NCBI GenBank assembly: GCA_003212335.1
Contig: QCQA01000002.1
Location: forward strand, 1 to 64,000
Reading direction: 5' to 3'
Source: SAR86 cluster bacterium AG-447-A08
GTDB taxonomy: Bacteria; Pseudomonadota; Gammaproteobacteria; Magnimaribacterales; Magnimaribacteraceae
Length of the DNA: 64,000 nucleotides
Position 1 is the stretch's first letter; each line of letters begins with the position of its first letter. The translations under genes were made by a program, and so were the position numbers. This document shows positions 18,526-28,229 of this stretch, piece after piece. The notes beneath the pieces are model-generated. The model made no database searches. It had not been told where the DNA came from and saw only the letters and a list, made by a program, of their open reading frames with translations.

Positions 18526-19319
18526 CTTTCAGCTTCTTCTATACCGCCCATTGCGGTTATATTGAAGCCTCCGTCAACATAAAGAACTTCACCGCTTATA
18601 CCACTAGCCATATCAGAAGTCAGAAATGAAGCAGCATCTCCCACTTCTCTAGTGGTAATATTCCTGCCTATTGGAGATCTTGAGGCATTATAAGCAAGCA
18701 TCTTGCGGAAGTTTTTCACTCCTGATGCAGCAAGAGTCTTTATCGGCCCTGCAGAAATAGCATTTACTCTATGACCTTCTTTTCCCATTGAAACAGCAAG
18801 ATACCTGACACTCGCCTCTAGACTGGCTTTAGCTAGTCCCATAACATTATAGTTGGGAAGAGTCATTTGTGATCCTAGATAAGATAGAGTCAACAGAGAC
18901 CCATTTCTTCCCTTCATCAAATACTTAGCCTCTTTTGCTAGGCCTATAAAACTGTAGCTACTTATGTCATGAGCTATTTGAAAACCTTCACGAGAAGTAA
19001 CATCTACAAATTCTCCATCTAATTCCTCTCTCGGAGCAAAACCAACTGCATGTATAACTGCGTCTAGCCCATCCCATTCTGAAGAAAGGTCAGAAAATGT
19101 TTGTTTAATTTCATCATCAGAAGAGACATCACAAGGTAAATAGGTTTTTACACCCCATTCTTGTCCTAACTTTTCAACATTACCCTTTAATCTGTCATTT
19201 TGGTAGGTTAGGGCAATATTTGCTCCATTTTCTGACATAGATTCTGCTATTCCAGCCGCAATTGAATGTTTGTTAGCAACACCAACTATTAGGACATTTT
19301 TACCTTCTAAAATCTTCAT
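18522..19319 (-). CDS. fabI: Enoyl-[acyl-carrier-protein] reductase (NADH)
   Basis: This 265-residue SDR-type enzyme catalyses the last reduction of each fatty-acid elongation cycle. The FabI catalytic set is visible: Y147, then Y157 and K164 spaced as Y-x6-K, which separates FabI from ordinary SDRs (Y-x3-K). The N-terminal [10 protein letters not shown] replaces the usual glycine-rich motif, as in other FabI. It is the target of triclosan in other species. It is convergent with ppiD and divergent from TBDR-2. Confidence 0.96.
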   Translation of the reverse strand: MKILEGKNVLIVGVANKHSIAAGIAESMSENGANIALTYQNDRLKGNVEKLGQEWGVKTYLPCDVSSDDEIKQTFSDLSSEWDGLDAVIHAVGFAPREELDGEFVDVTSREGFQIAHDISSYSFIGLAKEAKYLMKGRNGSLLTLSYLGSQMTLPNYNVMGLAKASLEASVRYLAVSMGKEGHRVNAISAGPIKTLAASGVKNFRKMLAYNASRSPIGRNITTREVGDAASFLTSDMASGISGEVLYVDGGFNITAMGGIEEAES

Positions 19320-19383
19320 AACACTATTTTATTCTTTTTGCTGTAAATCCCTAGATATATTTACCTTTTTTGTTTTAAGAAAT

Positions 19384-19410
19384 AGAGATTTAAATTGTTG
19401 CTAAATCTCT
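19384..19410 (+). repeat. Inverted repeat in the TBDR-2 leader
   Basis: AGAGATTTA (19384-19392) is perfectly inverted as TAAATCTCT (19402-19410) around a 9-base loop. It lies 24 bases upstream of a terminator hairpin in the same leader, so it may be an RNA hairpin or an operator dyad. Confidence 0.6.
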
Positions 19411-19433
19411 TATTTTGCTTTAAGGTTGGCTCT

Positions 19434-19460
19434 GAGGGCTAATAAAACCCTCGTTTTTTT
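19434..19460 (+). terminator. Terminator-like hairpin inside the TBDR-2 leader (attenuator candidate)
   Basis: GAGGG (19434-19438) pairs with CCCTC (19448-19452), followed by G and seven Ts. It ends 20 bases before the TBDR-2 start codon, leaving no room for a promoter downstream. Any transcript of TBDR-2 must therefore read through it. Confidence 0.65.
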
Positions 19461-19480
19461 AATATTTTGGGGATATTTAT

Positions 19481-22400
19481 ATGAAAGATTCCATATTATT
19501 TTATTCAAAATCAAGCTTAGGCTTCGCTCTTGTAGCTCTTCTAAGTTTTGGTTCTGTTTTTTCAGTATCTGCAGACGAAGAAGAGTCTGCTGAAGAAGTT
19601 GCTGAAGAGATTGTTGTAACAGGTTCAAGGATTAAACGTGCTAATAACATTAGTTCTCCTACACCAATGGTAACATTAGGAGAGGACCAGATTGAAAATA
19701 CTGGTTCTGTCAACGTTTATGACATTTTGAACGAACTGCCTCAAGCTGGTGATGCCTTATCTAGAGGTAACACTAACTTTACTGTTGGTAGTTCAGGTGT
19801 TCAAACTGTTAACTTAAGAGGATTAGGTTCTGGAAGAACTCTAACTCTTGTTAATGGTAGAAGATGGGTAGGTGGACAACCTGGTGAAGGTTACGTTGAC
19901 CTAAACTCTATTCCTACTGACTTAATAGACAAACTTGAAGTTATAACTGGTGGTGCGTCATCTGTTTACGGTTCTGATGCGATAGCCGGTGTTGTGAACA
20001 TTATCCTCAAAGACGATTTTGAAGGTATGTCTATAGAAGTTATGGAAGGTGGATACGATGCTGGAGACGGCGACACTAAACTAGCGTCCTTAACTTTTGG
20101 AGCTCAATTTGCTGACGGTAGAGGTTCTTCAATATTCAATATAAGAACAGACGAGCAGGGTTCAGTATTCGCGAGAGATAGAAAGCCATACACAGGTAGC
20201 GATGTTTTCTATTATGGTTGGTACTATGGAGAGCAATACGGTGCTCCATACGACTCTTTCATTTTAGACCCTGGTTATTCTTCATACCCACCTCAAGGTA
20301 GATTCTTTGTTAGTGGTAACAATGGTAATTCAACAGGAATGAAAACATTTGACTGTTCTAAGAGAGACATCGATTCAGTTGTTAAGTCTAGTACTGTCGT
20401 AGATTGGGGCGGATCAGCTGCTTGTGGATTTAATAGAACTCACTATAGACAATTAGAGATACCTCTAGATAGATATAGCGTATTCAATTCAAACAAATAT
20501 GAGTTTGATAATGGTAATACTTTCTTTTCAGAAATATCTTTCACTAGCGTAGACTCAACATCATCATTTGAACCAGTTCCTTTCAGCTCAGAGGATGCTT
20601 TTGGTGGCATGGGAACATATGGTTTCAACATAAGAAACCCATATATGCCAGCTGCTATACGTGACGCTGCTGTGGCTGCTCAAGGGGTTGACCTTGATGG
20701 CGATGGCAACATGGATGTAGGAACAGATTCTCTTGGAAATCCTGTTGCAGGAATGTACTTAAATGCTGATGGTAACGAAATCCAAGTGCCTTTCATCAGA
20801 AGATTAGCAGAGTTTGGAAGCAGAGGATCAACTAATACTAGACAGACATTTAGAGCTGCAGTTGGTTTAGATGGTACTCTATCTAATGGCATGGATTGGG
20901 ATCTGTATTATTCGTATGGATTCTCTGACAGGATGCAATATAGCGGAGCATACAACGCGGCTAACATGGCTTATGCTGTAAATGCTATAACTGGACCAGC
21001 TGGACAACCTGTTTGTGCTGATCCTATAGCTCAAGCTAGAAACTGTGTACCTATCAATCTATTCGGCATAGACGCTGCTTCTCCTGAAGCTGTAGCTTAT
21101 GTTAGAGCTGAGACAAGTCGTCAATCTAAAAACAAGCAAAGAACTGCGGCATTCAATATTACAGGAGATTTCAATCTACTAGGTCTTGATGCTTCATTTG
21201 CGGCTGGTGTTGAAAGAAGAGAAGAAAGAGGTATGGATGTCCCTGATCCTCTCCAGCTAGCTGGTCTTCACGGCGGCAACAAAGTTCCTCTAACAGTTGG
21301 TGAATACTCAGTAAATGGATACTACGGTGAGCTATTAGTACCTCTAGTACAAGGTTTACCTTTTGCTGATGAAATCACTTTTGAAACTGCTTACAGGGTT
21401 GATCACTATTCAACCGCTGGAACAGTTGATGCTACTAAATTTGGTATCAGTTGGGTTATCAATGATGACATTAGATTTAGGGGTGTTCTTTCTGAGTCAG
21501 TTAGAGCTCCTAGCATTAGTGATTTATATTCTGGACAAGCTCAGTCATACACATCAATCGGCGACCCTTGTGCCGGTGTTGGTGGTACTAACGAAGCTGC
21601 GATGGATCCAGTAGTAGTTGCTAATTGTTTGTCAGACCCTAGAATTGCTGCTACAGCAGCTGCTGGTAGATTTGATGTCGATCAAAACATAACAATACCT
21701 GGATTCAGCTACTCACAGCCTCAGATTCAGACTATTTCAGGTTTCACTGGAGGTAATGAGAATCTAGGAGAAGAATCAGCTGATACAACTACTCTAGGTC
21801 TAGTTTGGACTCCTACATATGTAGAAGGTCTAGCTGTTACTCTTGATTACTATGAAATTGAAATTGAAGATGTAATATCTTCTGTTTCAGCTTCAAGATT
21901 AATCAACGAGTGTTATTCTTCAACTGACTATCCAAATGCATCTCAGTGTAATGCACATACGCGTTTTGATAGTGGACACTTAAGGTATTGGTACTCTTAC
22001 GGTATCAACCAGTCAAGATATGAAACTGCAGGTTACGACTTAGCAGTCGGCTACACCTTTGAAGATCTAGGCCCTGTTCCTGGTGAACTAGACATAAGAG
22101 GAATAGTAACTATGAGAGATAAGCACATCTATCAAACAACTTCTACTTCAACCCCTACAGACTTTGTTGGAGAAGTTGGTCTGAATGATGAAATTGCTAG
22201 AATTAACTTCACTTGGACAACTGATGACTGGTTAGTTTCACTACAAACTAACTACTACAGTGATGCTCAAGATGATGTTACTCAAGCTCCAGGATCTTAT
22301 CATCTCCAAGCAGTTGACTCATATACTTACCTTGATTTACAAGTAAGATATGACCTAACTGACAGTGTGGATGTTTACTTCGGTGTAGATAACCTATCCG

Positions 22401-22528
22401 ATAAACAACCTCCTTACTGCCCTAACTGTAATAATGAACCTAACCCAGGATCACATTACACAGCTCAGTCATATGCTAGAGTTTGGGATAGTAAATTCCA
22501 CTACATCGGATTTAGATGGAATCTGTAA
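19481..22528 (+). CDS. TonB-dependent outer-membrane receptor (TBDR-2)
   Basis: The protein has 1015 residues. A longer than average signal peptide (about 31 residues) ends near S-V-S-A and is followed by a very acidic linker and a TonB-box-like E-E-I-V-V-T-G-S-R. The plug shows L-R-G-L-G-S-G-R-T-L and G-A-S-S-V-Y-G-S-D-A-I-A-G. The barrel has several Cys-containing loops and a C-x2-C pair close to the C-terminus, which ends F-R-W-N-L. TGGGGA (19468-19473) lies 7 bases before the ATG. The substrate is unknown; the downstream oppABC operon suggests peptides, by position only. Confidence 0.92.
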   Translation: MKDSILFYSKSSLGFALVALLSFGSVFSVSADEEESAEEVAEEIVVTGSRIKRANNISSPTPMVTLGEDQIENTGSVNVYDILNELPQAGDALSRGNTNFTVGSSGVQTVNLRGLGSGRTLTLVNGRRWVGGQPGEGYVDLNSIPTDLIDKLEVITGGASSVYGSDAIAGVVNIILKDDFEGMSIEVMEGGYDAGDGDTKLASLTFGAQFADGRGSSIFNIRTDEQGSVFARDRKPYTGSDVFYYGWYYGEQYGAPYDSFILDPGYSSYPPQGRFFVSGNNGNSTGMKTFDCSKRDIDSVVKSSTVVDWGGSAACGFNRTHYRQLEIPLDRYSVFNSNKYEFDNGNTFFSEISFTSVDSTSSFEPVPFSSEDAFGGMGTYGFNIRNPYMPAAIRDAAVAAQGVDLDGDGNMDVGTDSLGNPVAGMYLNADGNEIQVPFIRRLAEFGSRGSTNTRQTFRAAVGLDGTLSNGMDWDLYYSYGFSDRMQYSGAYNAANMAYAVNAITGPAGQPVCADPIAQARNCVPINLFGIDAASPEAVAYVRAETSRQSKNKQRTAAFNITGDFNLLGLDASFAAGVERREERGMDVPDPLQLAGLHGGNKVPLTVGEYSVNGYYGELLVPLVQGLPFADEITFETAYRVDHYSTAGTVDATKFGISWVINDDIRFRGVLSESVRAPSISDLYSGQAQSYTSIGDPCAGVGGTNEAAMDPVVVANCLSDPRIAATAAAGRFDVDQNITIPGFSYSQPQIQTISGFTGGNENLGEESADTTTLGLVWTPTYVEGLAVTLDYYEIEIEDVISSVSASRLINECYSSTDYPNASQCNAHTRFDSGHLRYWYSYGINQSRYETAGYDLAVGYTFEDLGPVPGELDIRGIVTMRDKHIYQTTSTSTPTDFVGEVGLNDEIARINFTWTTDDWLVSLQTNYYSDAQDDVTQAPGSYHLQAVDSYTYLDLQVRYDLTDSVDVYFGVDNLSDKQPPYCPNCNNEPNPGSHYTAQSYARVWDSKFHYIGFRWNL

Positions 22529-22535
22529 AATAGAT

Positions 22536-22570
22536 AAAAAAAAAGGGCCGGTATTACCGGCCTTTTTTTT
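22536..22570 (+). terminator. Intrinsic terminator of TBDR-2
   Basis: GGCCGG (22546-22551) pairs with CCGGCC (22557-22562) around TATTA, flanked by A8 and T8. It closes TBDR-2 just before oppA. Confidence 0.93.
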
Positions 22571-22577
22571 ATTCTTT

Positions 22578-22583
22578 TATAAT
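22578..22583 (+). promoter_or_regulatory. -10 box TATAAT directly before oppA
   Basis: A perfect TATAAT ends 7 bases before the oppA ATG, which puts the expected transcription start at the start codon itself. No ribosome binding site is seen. The -35 region would fall in the TBDR-2 terminator and matches poorly. Confidence 0.45.
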
Positions 22584-22590
22584 ATTCACT

Positions 22591-24198
22591 ATGAAAAATA
22601 ATTTATTTGTAATACTCCTTATTTTTTTAACCGCCTGCTCAGAATCTATCAAGCCAGTTGATACTGCAGTCGAAAACCAAATTCTCTATATTGGAAACGG
22701 AACAGAGCCTCAAGACTTAGATCCACACATAGTAACTGGTGTACCAGAGAGTAAAGTTTTAATGGCTCTTTTAGAAGGTCTTGTTATAAGAAATCCAGAT
22801 GGTCCAACTCCATTACCGGGTGTTGCCATGAATTGGGATATTTCAAATGATGGCAAGACTTACACTTTTTATTTAAGAAAAAATGCTACGTGGTCAAATG
22901 GAGATGCTGTCACTGCTAATGACTTTGTTTATGCCTGGAAAAGAGTTCTATTACCCAGTCTTGGTTCTAAATACCCTGACATGCTTTATGATATTGTAAA
23001 TGCTGAAGAATTTAATAAAGGTAAGATAGTAGATTTTTCTAAGGTTGGAGTTAAAGCATTAGACAGAAACACACTACAAGTTAAATTAAAGAACCCTGCA
23101 CCTTACTTCTTAGAGTTACTATGTCATTACACAACCCGACCAGTTCACCAACCTACGATAGAAGCTTATGGAGAAATAGATACTGCTGGAAGTCAATGGA
23201 CTCGTCCAGGCAATTTTGTTGGTAATGGACCATTCACCTTAGATACCTGGGAACTTAATAAAGTAATAATTGTTAAGAAAAACCCAAGTTATTGGAATAA
23301 TGGCGTTGTAAAACTAAACGAAATACATTTTTTTCCTGTAGACAATGCTTCCCGAGAGGATCTAATGTTTAGATCTGGTCAATTGCATGTTACAAGTACT
23401 GTTCCTCCAGAGAAAGTAGAATCTTATAAAGAAAAATATCCTGATAACATCCAAGTGGATCCTTATTATGGAACTTACTACTATAGATTTAATACAGAAA
23501 AAGCTCCTTTCGATAATAAGCTCGTAAGACAGGCTCTCTCACTTGCCTTAGATAGAACCTTGATAGTTGAAAAGGTAACGAAAGGAGGTCAACAGGAGGC
23601 TTTTTCATTTACTCCTCCAGATCCAAATTCTTACTTTCCACCTACAACTCTAGAATTTGATCCTGCAAAAGCTAAAGAGTTGTTGAGTAAGGCTGGTTAT
23701 TCAGATGCTAATCCTTTTCCTTCTGTTGATCTTTTATATAACACTAGCGAAGGACACCAAAAACTAGCTCAAGCTATTCAACAAATGTGGAAAACAACTC
23801 TCAATGTTGACATTACTTTGACCAACACAGACTGGAAGGTTTATCTATCAAGGCAATCAATAGGAGATTTTCAAATAGCTAGAGCGGGTTGGATAGGTGA
23901 TTATCTAGATCCAAAGAGCTTTTTGGACATGATGGTTACAGGAAGAGGAAATAATCAGACTGGATGGTCTAATAAAGAGTTCGACAACTTGTTAATTGCT
24001 GCAGCTAATAGCACATCCCAAGTTCAAAGGTTTAATAATTTTTATGAAGCGGAAAAAATCTTAATGGACGAAATGCCGATTATTCCTATCTATACTTATA
24101 CTAGAATATATATGCTTCATGAAGATGTTCAAGGATGGGGAAATAACCTACTTGATTCTAGGCCCTATCAGTTTGTTTATTTAGAAAATAAAAAATAA
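22591..24198 (+). CDS. oppA: Oligopeptide ABC transporter, substrate-binding lipoprotein
   Basis: The 535-residue protein has a lipoprotein signal with lipobox L-T-A-C (C16). The mature part matches family 5 solute-binding proteins and E. coli OppA closely, including L-D-P-H near the start, Y-Y-Y-R-F-N with A-P-F-D-N, L-L-Y-N-T-S, and R-A-G-W-x-x-D-Y-x-D-P. It should capture short peptides in the periplasm and deliver them to OppBC. It begins a three-gene operon, 3 bases before oppB. Confidence 0.9.
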   Translation: MKNNLFVILLIFLTACSESIKPVDTAVENQILYIGNGTEPQDLDPHIVTGVPESKVLMALLEGLVIRNPDGPTPLPGVAMNWDISNDGKTYTFYLRKNATWSNGDAVTANDFVYAWKRVLLPSLGSKYPDMLYDIVNAEEFNKGKIVDFSKVGVKALDRNTLQVKLKNPAPYFLELLCHYTTRPVHQPTIEAYGEIDTAGSQWTRPGNFVGNGPFTLDTWELNKVIIVKKNPSYWNNGVVKLNEIHFFPVDNASREDLMFRSGQLHVTSTVPPEKVESYKEKYPDNIQVDPYYGTYYYRFNTEKAPFDNKLVRQALSLALDRTLIVEKVTKGGQQEAFSFTPPDPNSYFPPTTLEFDPAKAKELLSKAGYSDANPFPSVDLLYNTSEGHQKLAQAIQQMWKTTLNVDITLTNTDWKVYLSRQSIGDFQIARAGWIGDYLDPKSFLDMMVTGRGNNQTGWSNKEFDNLLIAAANSTSQVQRFNNFYEAEKILMDEMPIIPIYTYTRIYMLHEDVQGWGNNLLDSRPYQFVYLENKK

Positions 24199-24201
24199 AA
24201 T

Positions 24202-25116
24202 TTGTTTAACCTAATACTTCAGAGGCTTTTTACAGCTATACCAGTTCTATTAGCTGTCATAACAGTCACATTTGTCATGGTGCATTCGGCTCCAGGCGGG
24301 CCCTTTGATGAAGACAAAGCAGTCTCACCTGAGGTAATGGAAAAACTTAATGAAAGATATAATCTCAATGCACCTCTTCTTGAGCAATATACTGATTATT
24401 TGAGCGGGGTAGCAGTGGGAGATTTTGGTCCTTCATTTAGATACCCAAGTAGAACAGTTAGTGAGCTGATTTTTACAGGTCTTCCCATTACTTTTGAACT
24501 TGCTGTTTACTCAATCTTGTTTGCCTTACTTTTGGGTATTGGAACAGGAATTATAAGTGCCTTAAAAAAGAATACCTATCTTGATTATATTCCAATGACT
24601 TCCGCCATGGTCGGAATATGTGTTCCATCAATCATTCTTGGTCCTTTATTAACTCTTATTTTTGGTATTTGGTTAGAAGTTCTGCCTGTTTCAGGTTGGG
24701 GAGATTTAGCAGGAGATAAAATACTTCCTACAATTACACTAGGTACAGCTTATGCAGCTTACTGTGCTCGCCTTACTAGAGGCGGCATGCTGGAAGTACT
24801 TAATCAGGACTTTATACGAACCGCCAGAGCAAAGGGTTTAAGCGAAACAAGAGTTGTATTAGTCCACGCTTTAAAAGGGGGACTAACTCCAGTAATAGCC
24901 TTCCTTGGTCCTGCTATGGCTGGACTGTTGGCAGGCTCTTTTGTTGTCGAAACAATATTTGGTATTCCTGGACTTGGACGTTTTTATGTCGAAGCTGCTT
25001 TTAATAGAGATTACACAATGATACTCGGGTCATCTATATTCTTCTCTTGTCTCATCATAGGACTAAATCTCGTTTCAGATTTAATTGCTGCTGCTATTAA
25101 TCCTAAATTAAGATAA
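24202..25116 (+). CDS. oppB: Oligopeptide ABC transporter permease OppB
   Basis: The 304-residue inner-membrane protein has about six membrane helices and the permease coupling motif near R-T-A-R-A-K-G-L (the EAA loop). It is similar to E. coli OppB along its whole length, including H-A-L-K-G and the final I-N-P-K-L-R. The start is TTG: residues M-F-N-L-I-L-Q-R-L-F fit the family N-terminus and no ATG is closer. Its stop overlaps the oppC start by one base. Confidence 0.92.
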   Translation: MFNLILQRLFTAIPVLLAVITVTFVMVHSAPGGPFDEDKAVSPEVMEKLNERYNLNAPLLEQYTDYLSGVAVGDFGPSFRYPSRTVSELIFTGLPITFELAVYSILFALLLGIGTGIISALKKNTYLDYIPMTSAMVGICVPSIILGPLLTLIFGIWLEVLPVSGWGDLAGDKILPTITLGTAYAAYCARLTRGGMLEVLNQDFIRTARAKGLSETRVVLVHALKGGLTPVIAFLGPAMAGLLAGSFVVETIFGIPGLGRFYVEAAFNRDYTMILGSSIFFSCLIIGLNLVSDLIAAAINPKLR

Positions 25117-25973
25117 TGAGTAATCAAGATAGTAGCCTCTTCAAGGATGCCTTACTTAGGCTTACTACTAATAAGTTATCTTTATTTAGCTTAATTTATA
25201 TTCTTATACTTGTGTTTATGGCTCTAATAACGCCATTTATTGCTCCATATGATTACGCTTATCAAGATCTCGCATTAGGTGCTTCGCCTCCATCATCAGA
25301 TCATTTATTGGGAACTGATACCTTAGGCAGAGATTTACTCACTAGGATGATGTATGGAAGTAGAATATCTTTAATGGTAGGTTTTTTGGCTACTTCTGTT
25401 GCCTTAATCATAGGTGTAATTTGGGGAACCATAGCAGGATTCTCAGGTGGAAAAACAGATGCCATCATGATGAGAATAGTTGATACTTTGTACGGCATAC
25501 CTTTTATCATTCTAATCATTCTTTTAATGGTAATTTTTGGTAGAAACTTAGTTCTTTTATTCTTGGCTATTGGTGCTGTGGAATGGCTAACTATGGCAAG
25601 AATTGTAAGAAGCCAAGTACTTAATCTATCTAGACAAGAATTTATATTGTCAGCTGAAGCAATGGGGGTGAGTAGATTAAGTATTATATTCAGGCACTTA
25701 ATTCCTAATGCAATGGGTCCAGTTATAGTTTATGCAACCTTAACCGTCCCACAAATTATGCTTCTTGAATCCTTTTTAAGTTTTCTTGGATTAGGAGTTC
25801 AGCCACCTTTGAGTTCGTGGGGTCTACTAATAAGAGATGGTGCTGTTTCCATGGAGGAGTACTGGTGGTTATTAATATTTCCTTCTTTAGCCTTCTCTTT
25901 AACTTTGTTCTCTCTAAACTTTATTGGAGATGGACTTCGGGATGCTATTGATCCTAGAACCGCAGACTCTTAG
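25116..25973 (+). CDS. oppC: Oligopeptide ABC transporter permease OppC
   Basis: This 285-residue permease has an N-terminal helix followed by H-L-L-G-T-D-T-L-G-R-D, the hallmark of the OppC/DppC type, and an EAA-type loop (S-A-E-A-M-G-V). It pairs with OppB to form the membrane channel. ATG overlaps the oppB stop (TAATG). No oppD/oppF ATPase genes follow; the next gene is convergent mltD, whose end overlaps by 4 bases. The ATPases must be encoded elsewhere. Confidence 0.92.
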   Translation: MSNQDSSLFKDALLRLTTNKLSLFSLIYILILVFMALITPFIAPYDYAYQDLALGASPPSSDHLLGTDTLGRDLLTRMMYGSRISLMVGFLATSVALIIGVIWGTIAGFSGGKTDAIMMRIVDTLYGIPFIILIILLMVIFGRNLVLLFLAIGAVEWLTMARIVRSQVLNLSRQEFILSAEAMGVSRLSIIFRHLIPNAMGPVIVYATLTVPQIMLLESFLSFLGLGVQPPLSSWGLLIRDGAVSMEEYWWLLIFPSLAFSLTLFSLNFIGDGLRDAIDPRTADS

Positions 25974-27448
25974 AGAAAGAGTTTTAGTACTTGACCTGGA
26001 AAAATTTTAGATACATCTTCTATCTCATTCCATTGTTGGATTTCTTGGGCAGAGATATCAAATTTTGATGCTATCCTACTTATAGTATCTCCAGATTTAA
26101 CAGGGTAAAGCATTGTTCTAAGCTTTCTTGACGGCACATCTTGTCTGATTCTTTCGTACTTAGAGAATATTTTGATCTCTTGATTTATTTGAAGAGGTTT
26201 TTCAATATCCAAATCATTCCATAATGCAACATCTTCAATTGATACTTTAAATTTCTTAGAAATATTCCATAAAGAGTCGCCAGCTTTAACTTGATATACT
26301 TGTTCTCTTGGAGATTGTTTATTAGCCCACGCAGATCCTCTAGGTACCATGATCTCCTTTCCGGCATAGATCAGATCTGATTCCATACCATTAATTTCCA
26401 TTAGCACAGAAACCTCAATCTTATATCTAGAGGCAATTCGGTAAAGGTTATCTCCTCGTCTTATTTTGTATCGATCCCACCTTACCAAATCACTCTGATC
26501 TAAAGATTCCAACTGTGTGATGAATCTATCTGATACACCTATAGGTAACAGAAGATAATGAGGACCGCTTGGATCAGTGGCCCATTGATTAAAGCCAGGA
26601 TTTAACTCATAAATAGTTTCAGGTTTTAGTCCTGCTAAATCAGCGGCTTGCATTAAATCTAGCTGTCCTGGTATTTTAACTCTCTGAAAATAGGGTCTGT
26701 TTGCTATGCTAGGTAAGTTTACCTCAAAAGCTTGGGGATCTTTGATTAGCTCGCAAAGCACTAGGAGTTTTGGGACATAGGCAGTAGTTTCTTTGGGAAG
26801 ATTTAGGTCCCAAAATCTAATAGGCTTATTTTCCCTTTTATTTTTTCTTATAGCTCTATTCACTCTGGTAGGCCCGGTATTGTAAGCCGCCATCGCTAGT
26901 AACCAATCTCCATCAAATTTTTCATGCAAATAAGTCAAAAATTGAAGCGCGGCCTCAGTTGAGGCAAGGACGTCTTTTTTGCCGTCGTACCACCAATTAC
27001 TTTTTAAACCCCATTCCTTGCCCGTAGCAGGCATAAATTGCCATATGCCTGTAGCTCCGTCTATTGATTTTGCGTAAGGGTCAAACTCACTTTCTACAAA
27101 AGGCAGTAATGCTAGCTCAACTGGTAGTCCGAGCTCTTCAGCTCTAGTAAGGGTATGATAAAGATACCTTTGCCCTGATTTGCTGATTCTATTAACAGCA
27201 GATTGGTTTTTATAAAGTCTTTCTCTATATACGCTAGTTGAGGCAATTTGATCCTCAGGAATTTTTAAAGTTAGTTCTAGTCTTATTCTTTCCCAGATAT
27301 CAAAAGGCGTTGATTCAAGTTTAGCTTCGATTATATTTGGACTCTCAGTAGTTATAGACTGTGAATCAAGTTTAATTATTTCGTTACTTGCAACTGTTGT
27401 GCAACCATTAAATATAACTATCGCAATAAAGTAAGAAATTTTTTTCAT
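25970..27448 (-). CDS. mltD: Membrane-bound lytic murein transglycosylase D
   Basis: The 492-residue protein has a signal peptide ending N-G-C, probably lipidated although the lipobox is loose. A lytic transglycosylase domain around residues 100-230 carries the catalytic Glu in V-E-S-E-F-D-P, G-I-W-Q-F-M-P and A-A-Y-N-T-G-P. Three LysM domains follow (about residues 325-370, 385-430, 445-490), each starting with a Y-x-V/I-x-x-G-D motif. It cleaves peptidoglycan glycan strands to 1,6-anhydro ends. The gene is directly upstream-adjacent to gloB as in E. coli. Confidence 0.93.
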   Translation of the reverse strand: MKKISYFIAIVIFNGCTTVASNEIIKLDSQSITTESPNIIEAKLESTPFDIWERIRLELTLKIPEDQIASTSVYRERLYKNQSAVNRISKSGQRYLYHTLTRAEELGLPVELALLPFVESEFDPYAKSIDGATGIWQFMPATGKEWGLKSNWWYDGKKDVLASTEAALQFLTYLHEKFDGDWLLAMAAYNTGPTRVNRAIRKNKRENKPIRFWDLNLPKETTAYVPKLLVLCELIKDPQAFEVNLPSIANRPYFQRVKIPGQLDLMQAADLAGLKPETIYELNPGFNQWATDPSGPHYLLLPIGVSDRFITQLESLDQSDLVRWDRYKIRRGDNLYRIASRYKIEVSVLMEINGMESDLIYAGKEIMVPRGSAWANKQSPREQVYQVKAGDSLWNISKKFKVSIEDVALWNDLDIEKPLQINQEIKIFSKYERIRQDVPSRKLRTMLYPVKSGDTISRIASKFDISAQEIQQWNEIEDVSKIFPGQVLKLFL

Positions 27449-27449
27449 T

Positions 27450-28220
27450 TTAGAAATTATCTTTCCAATCTCTTATACTTCCCAGAACTTCATGAGGTTC
27501 AGAAAATTGTGCATTAGAAAAATTTTCAGCTGCTTTTTTTACATCTAACTCATTACACCGCATAAAGGGATTCACTTTTAGCTCTTCACCTATGGTTGAA
27601 GGCAATGTTTCTTTATCTTCAGACCTTAATTGCACGACTTCTAAAAACTTTTCTTTTAGATGTGAGTTGTTAGGCTCAACTGCTAGTGCAAATTTCAAAT
27701 TTGATTCAGTATATTCATGAGTACAATACACTTTAGTATTTGTAGGAAGGTTGGCAAATTTAGATAAAGATTCATACATTTGCAAAGGCGTGCCTTCAAA
27801 TAATCTTCCACACCCTCCTGAGAAGAGGGTATCTCCGCTCAACAACAAAGGTTCATCATCTTGATCAATGAAATAAGATAAGTGATCAAGTGTGTGTCCA
27901 GGAGTGGCTATAGCCTTAAATAAGGTATTAGAAATCATAAATTCCTGATTGTCATTAATAGGCTTATTAATACCTTGAATATGACCTTGAGAGGGTCCGT
28001 AAACATCACAATCATAAACTTCGTTCAGCTTTTGAATACCTCCAGTATGATCAAAATGATGATGAGTTATGATGATATTTTTTAAAATCAAGTTCTTTTC
28101 ATTTAATAAATTTATTACAGGCACTGAATCCCCTGGATCAACTACAGTAACTTCATCATCTTTAATTAACATCCAAATGTAATTATCAGAAAAGGCTCTT
28201 ATAGGAAATATTTCAAACAT
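27450..28220 (-). CDS. gloB: Hydroxyacylglutathione hydrolase (glyoxalase II)
   Basis: The 256-residue metallo-beta-lactamase-fold enzyme hydrolyses S-lactoylglutathione to lactate and glutathione in methylglyoxal detoxification. The metal motif T-H-H-H-F-D-H spans residues 52-58 (H53, H55, D57, H58), with further ligands in A-T-P-G-H-T and C-T-H-E-Y-T. The R-C-N at the C-terminus also fits. It is divergent from rnhA and followed at once by mltD, the same arrangement as in E. coli. Confidence 0.95.
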   Translation of the reverse strand: MFEIFPIRAFSDNYIWMLIKDDEVTVVDPGDSVPVINLLNEKNLILKNIIITHHHFDHTGGIQKLNEVYDCDVYGPSQGHIQGINKPINDNQEFMISNTLFKAIATPGHTLDHLSYFIDQDDEPLLLSGDTLFSGGCGRLFEGTPLQMYESLSKFANLPTNTKVYCTHEYTESNLKFALAVEPNNSHLKEKFLEVVQLRSEDKETLPSTIGEELKVNPFMRCNELDVKKAAENFSNAQFSEPHEVLGSIRDWKDNF

Positions 28221-28229
28221 ATATAGATT

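Noticed and set aside
19410-19628. A Gln/Leu-rich minus-strand frame over the TBDR-2 start
   Set aside because: The low complexity reflects the GAA/GCT-rich signal and linker region read backwards.
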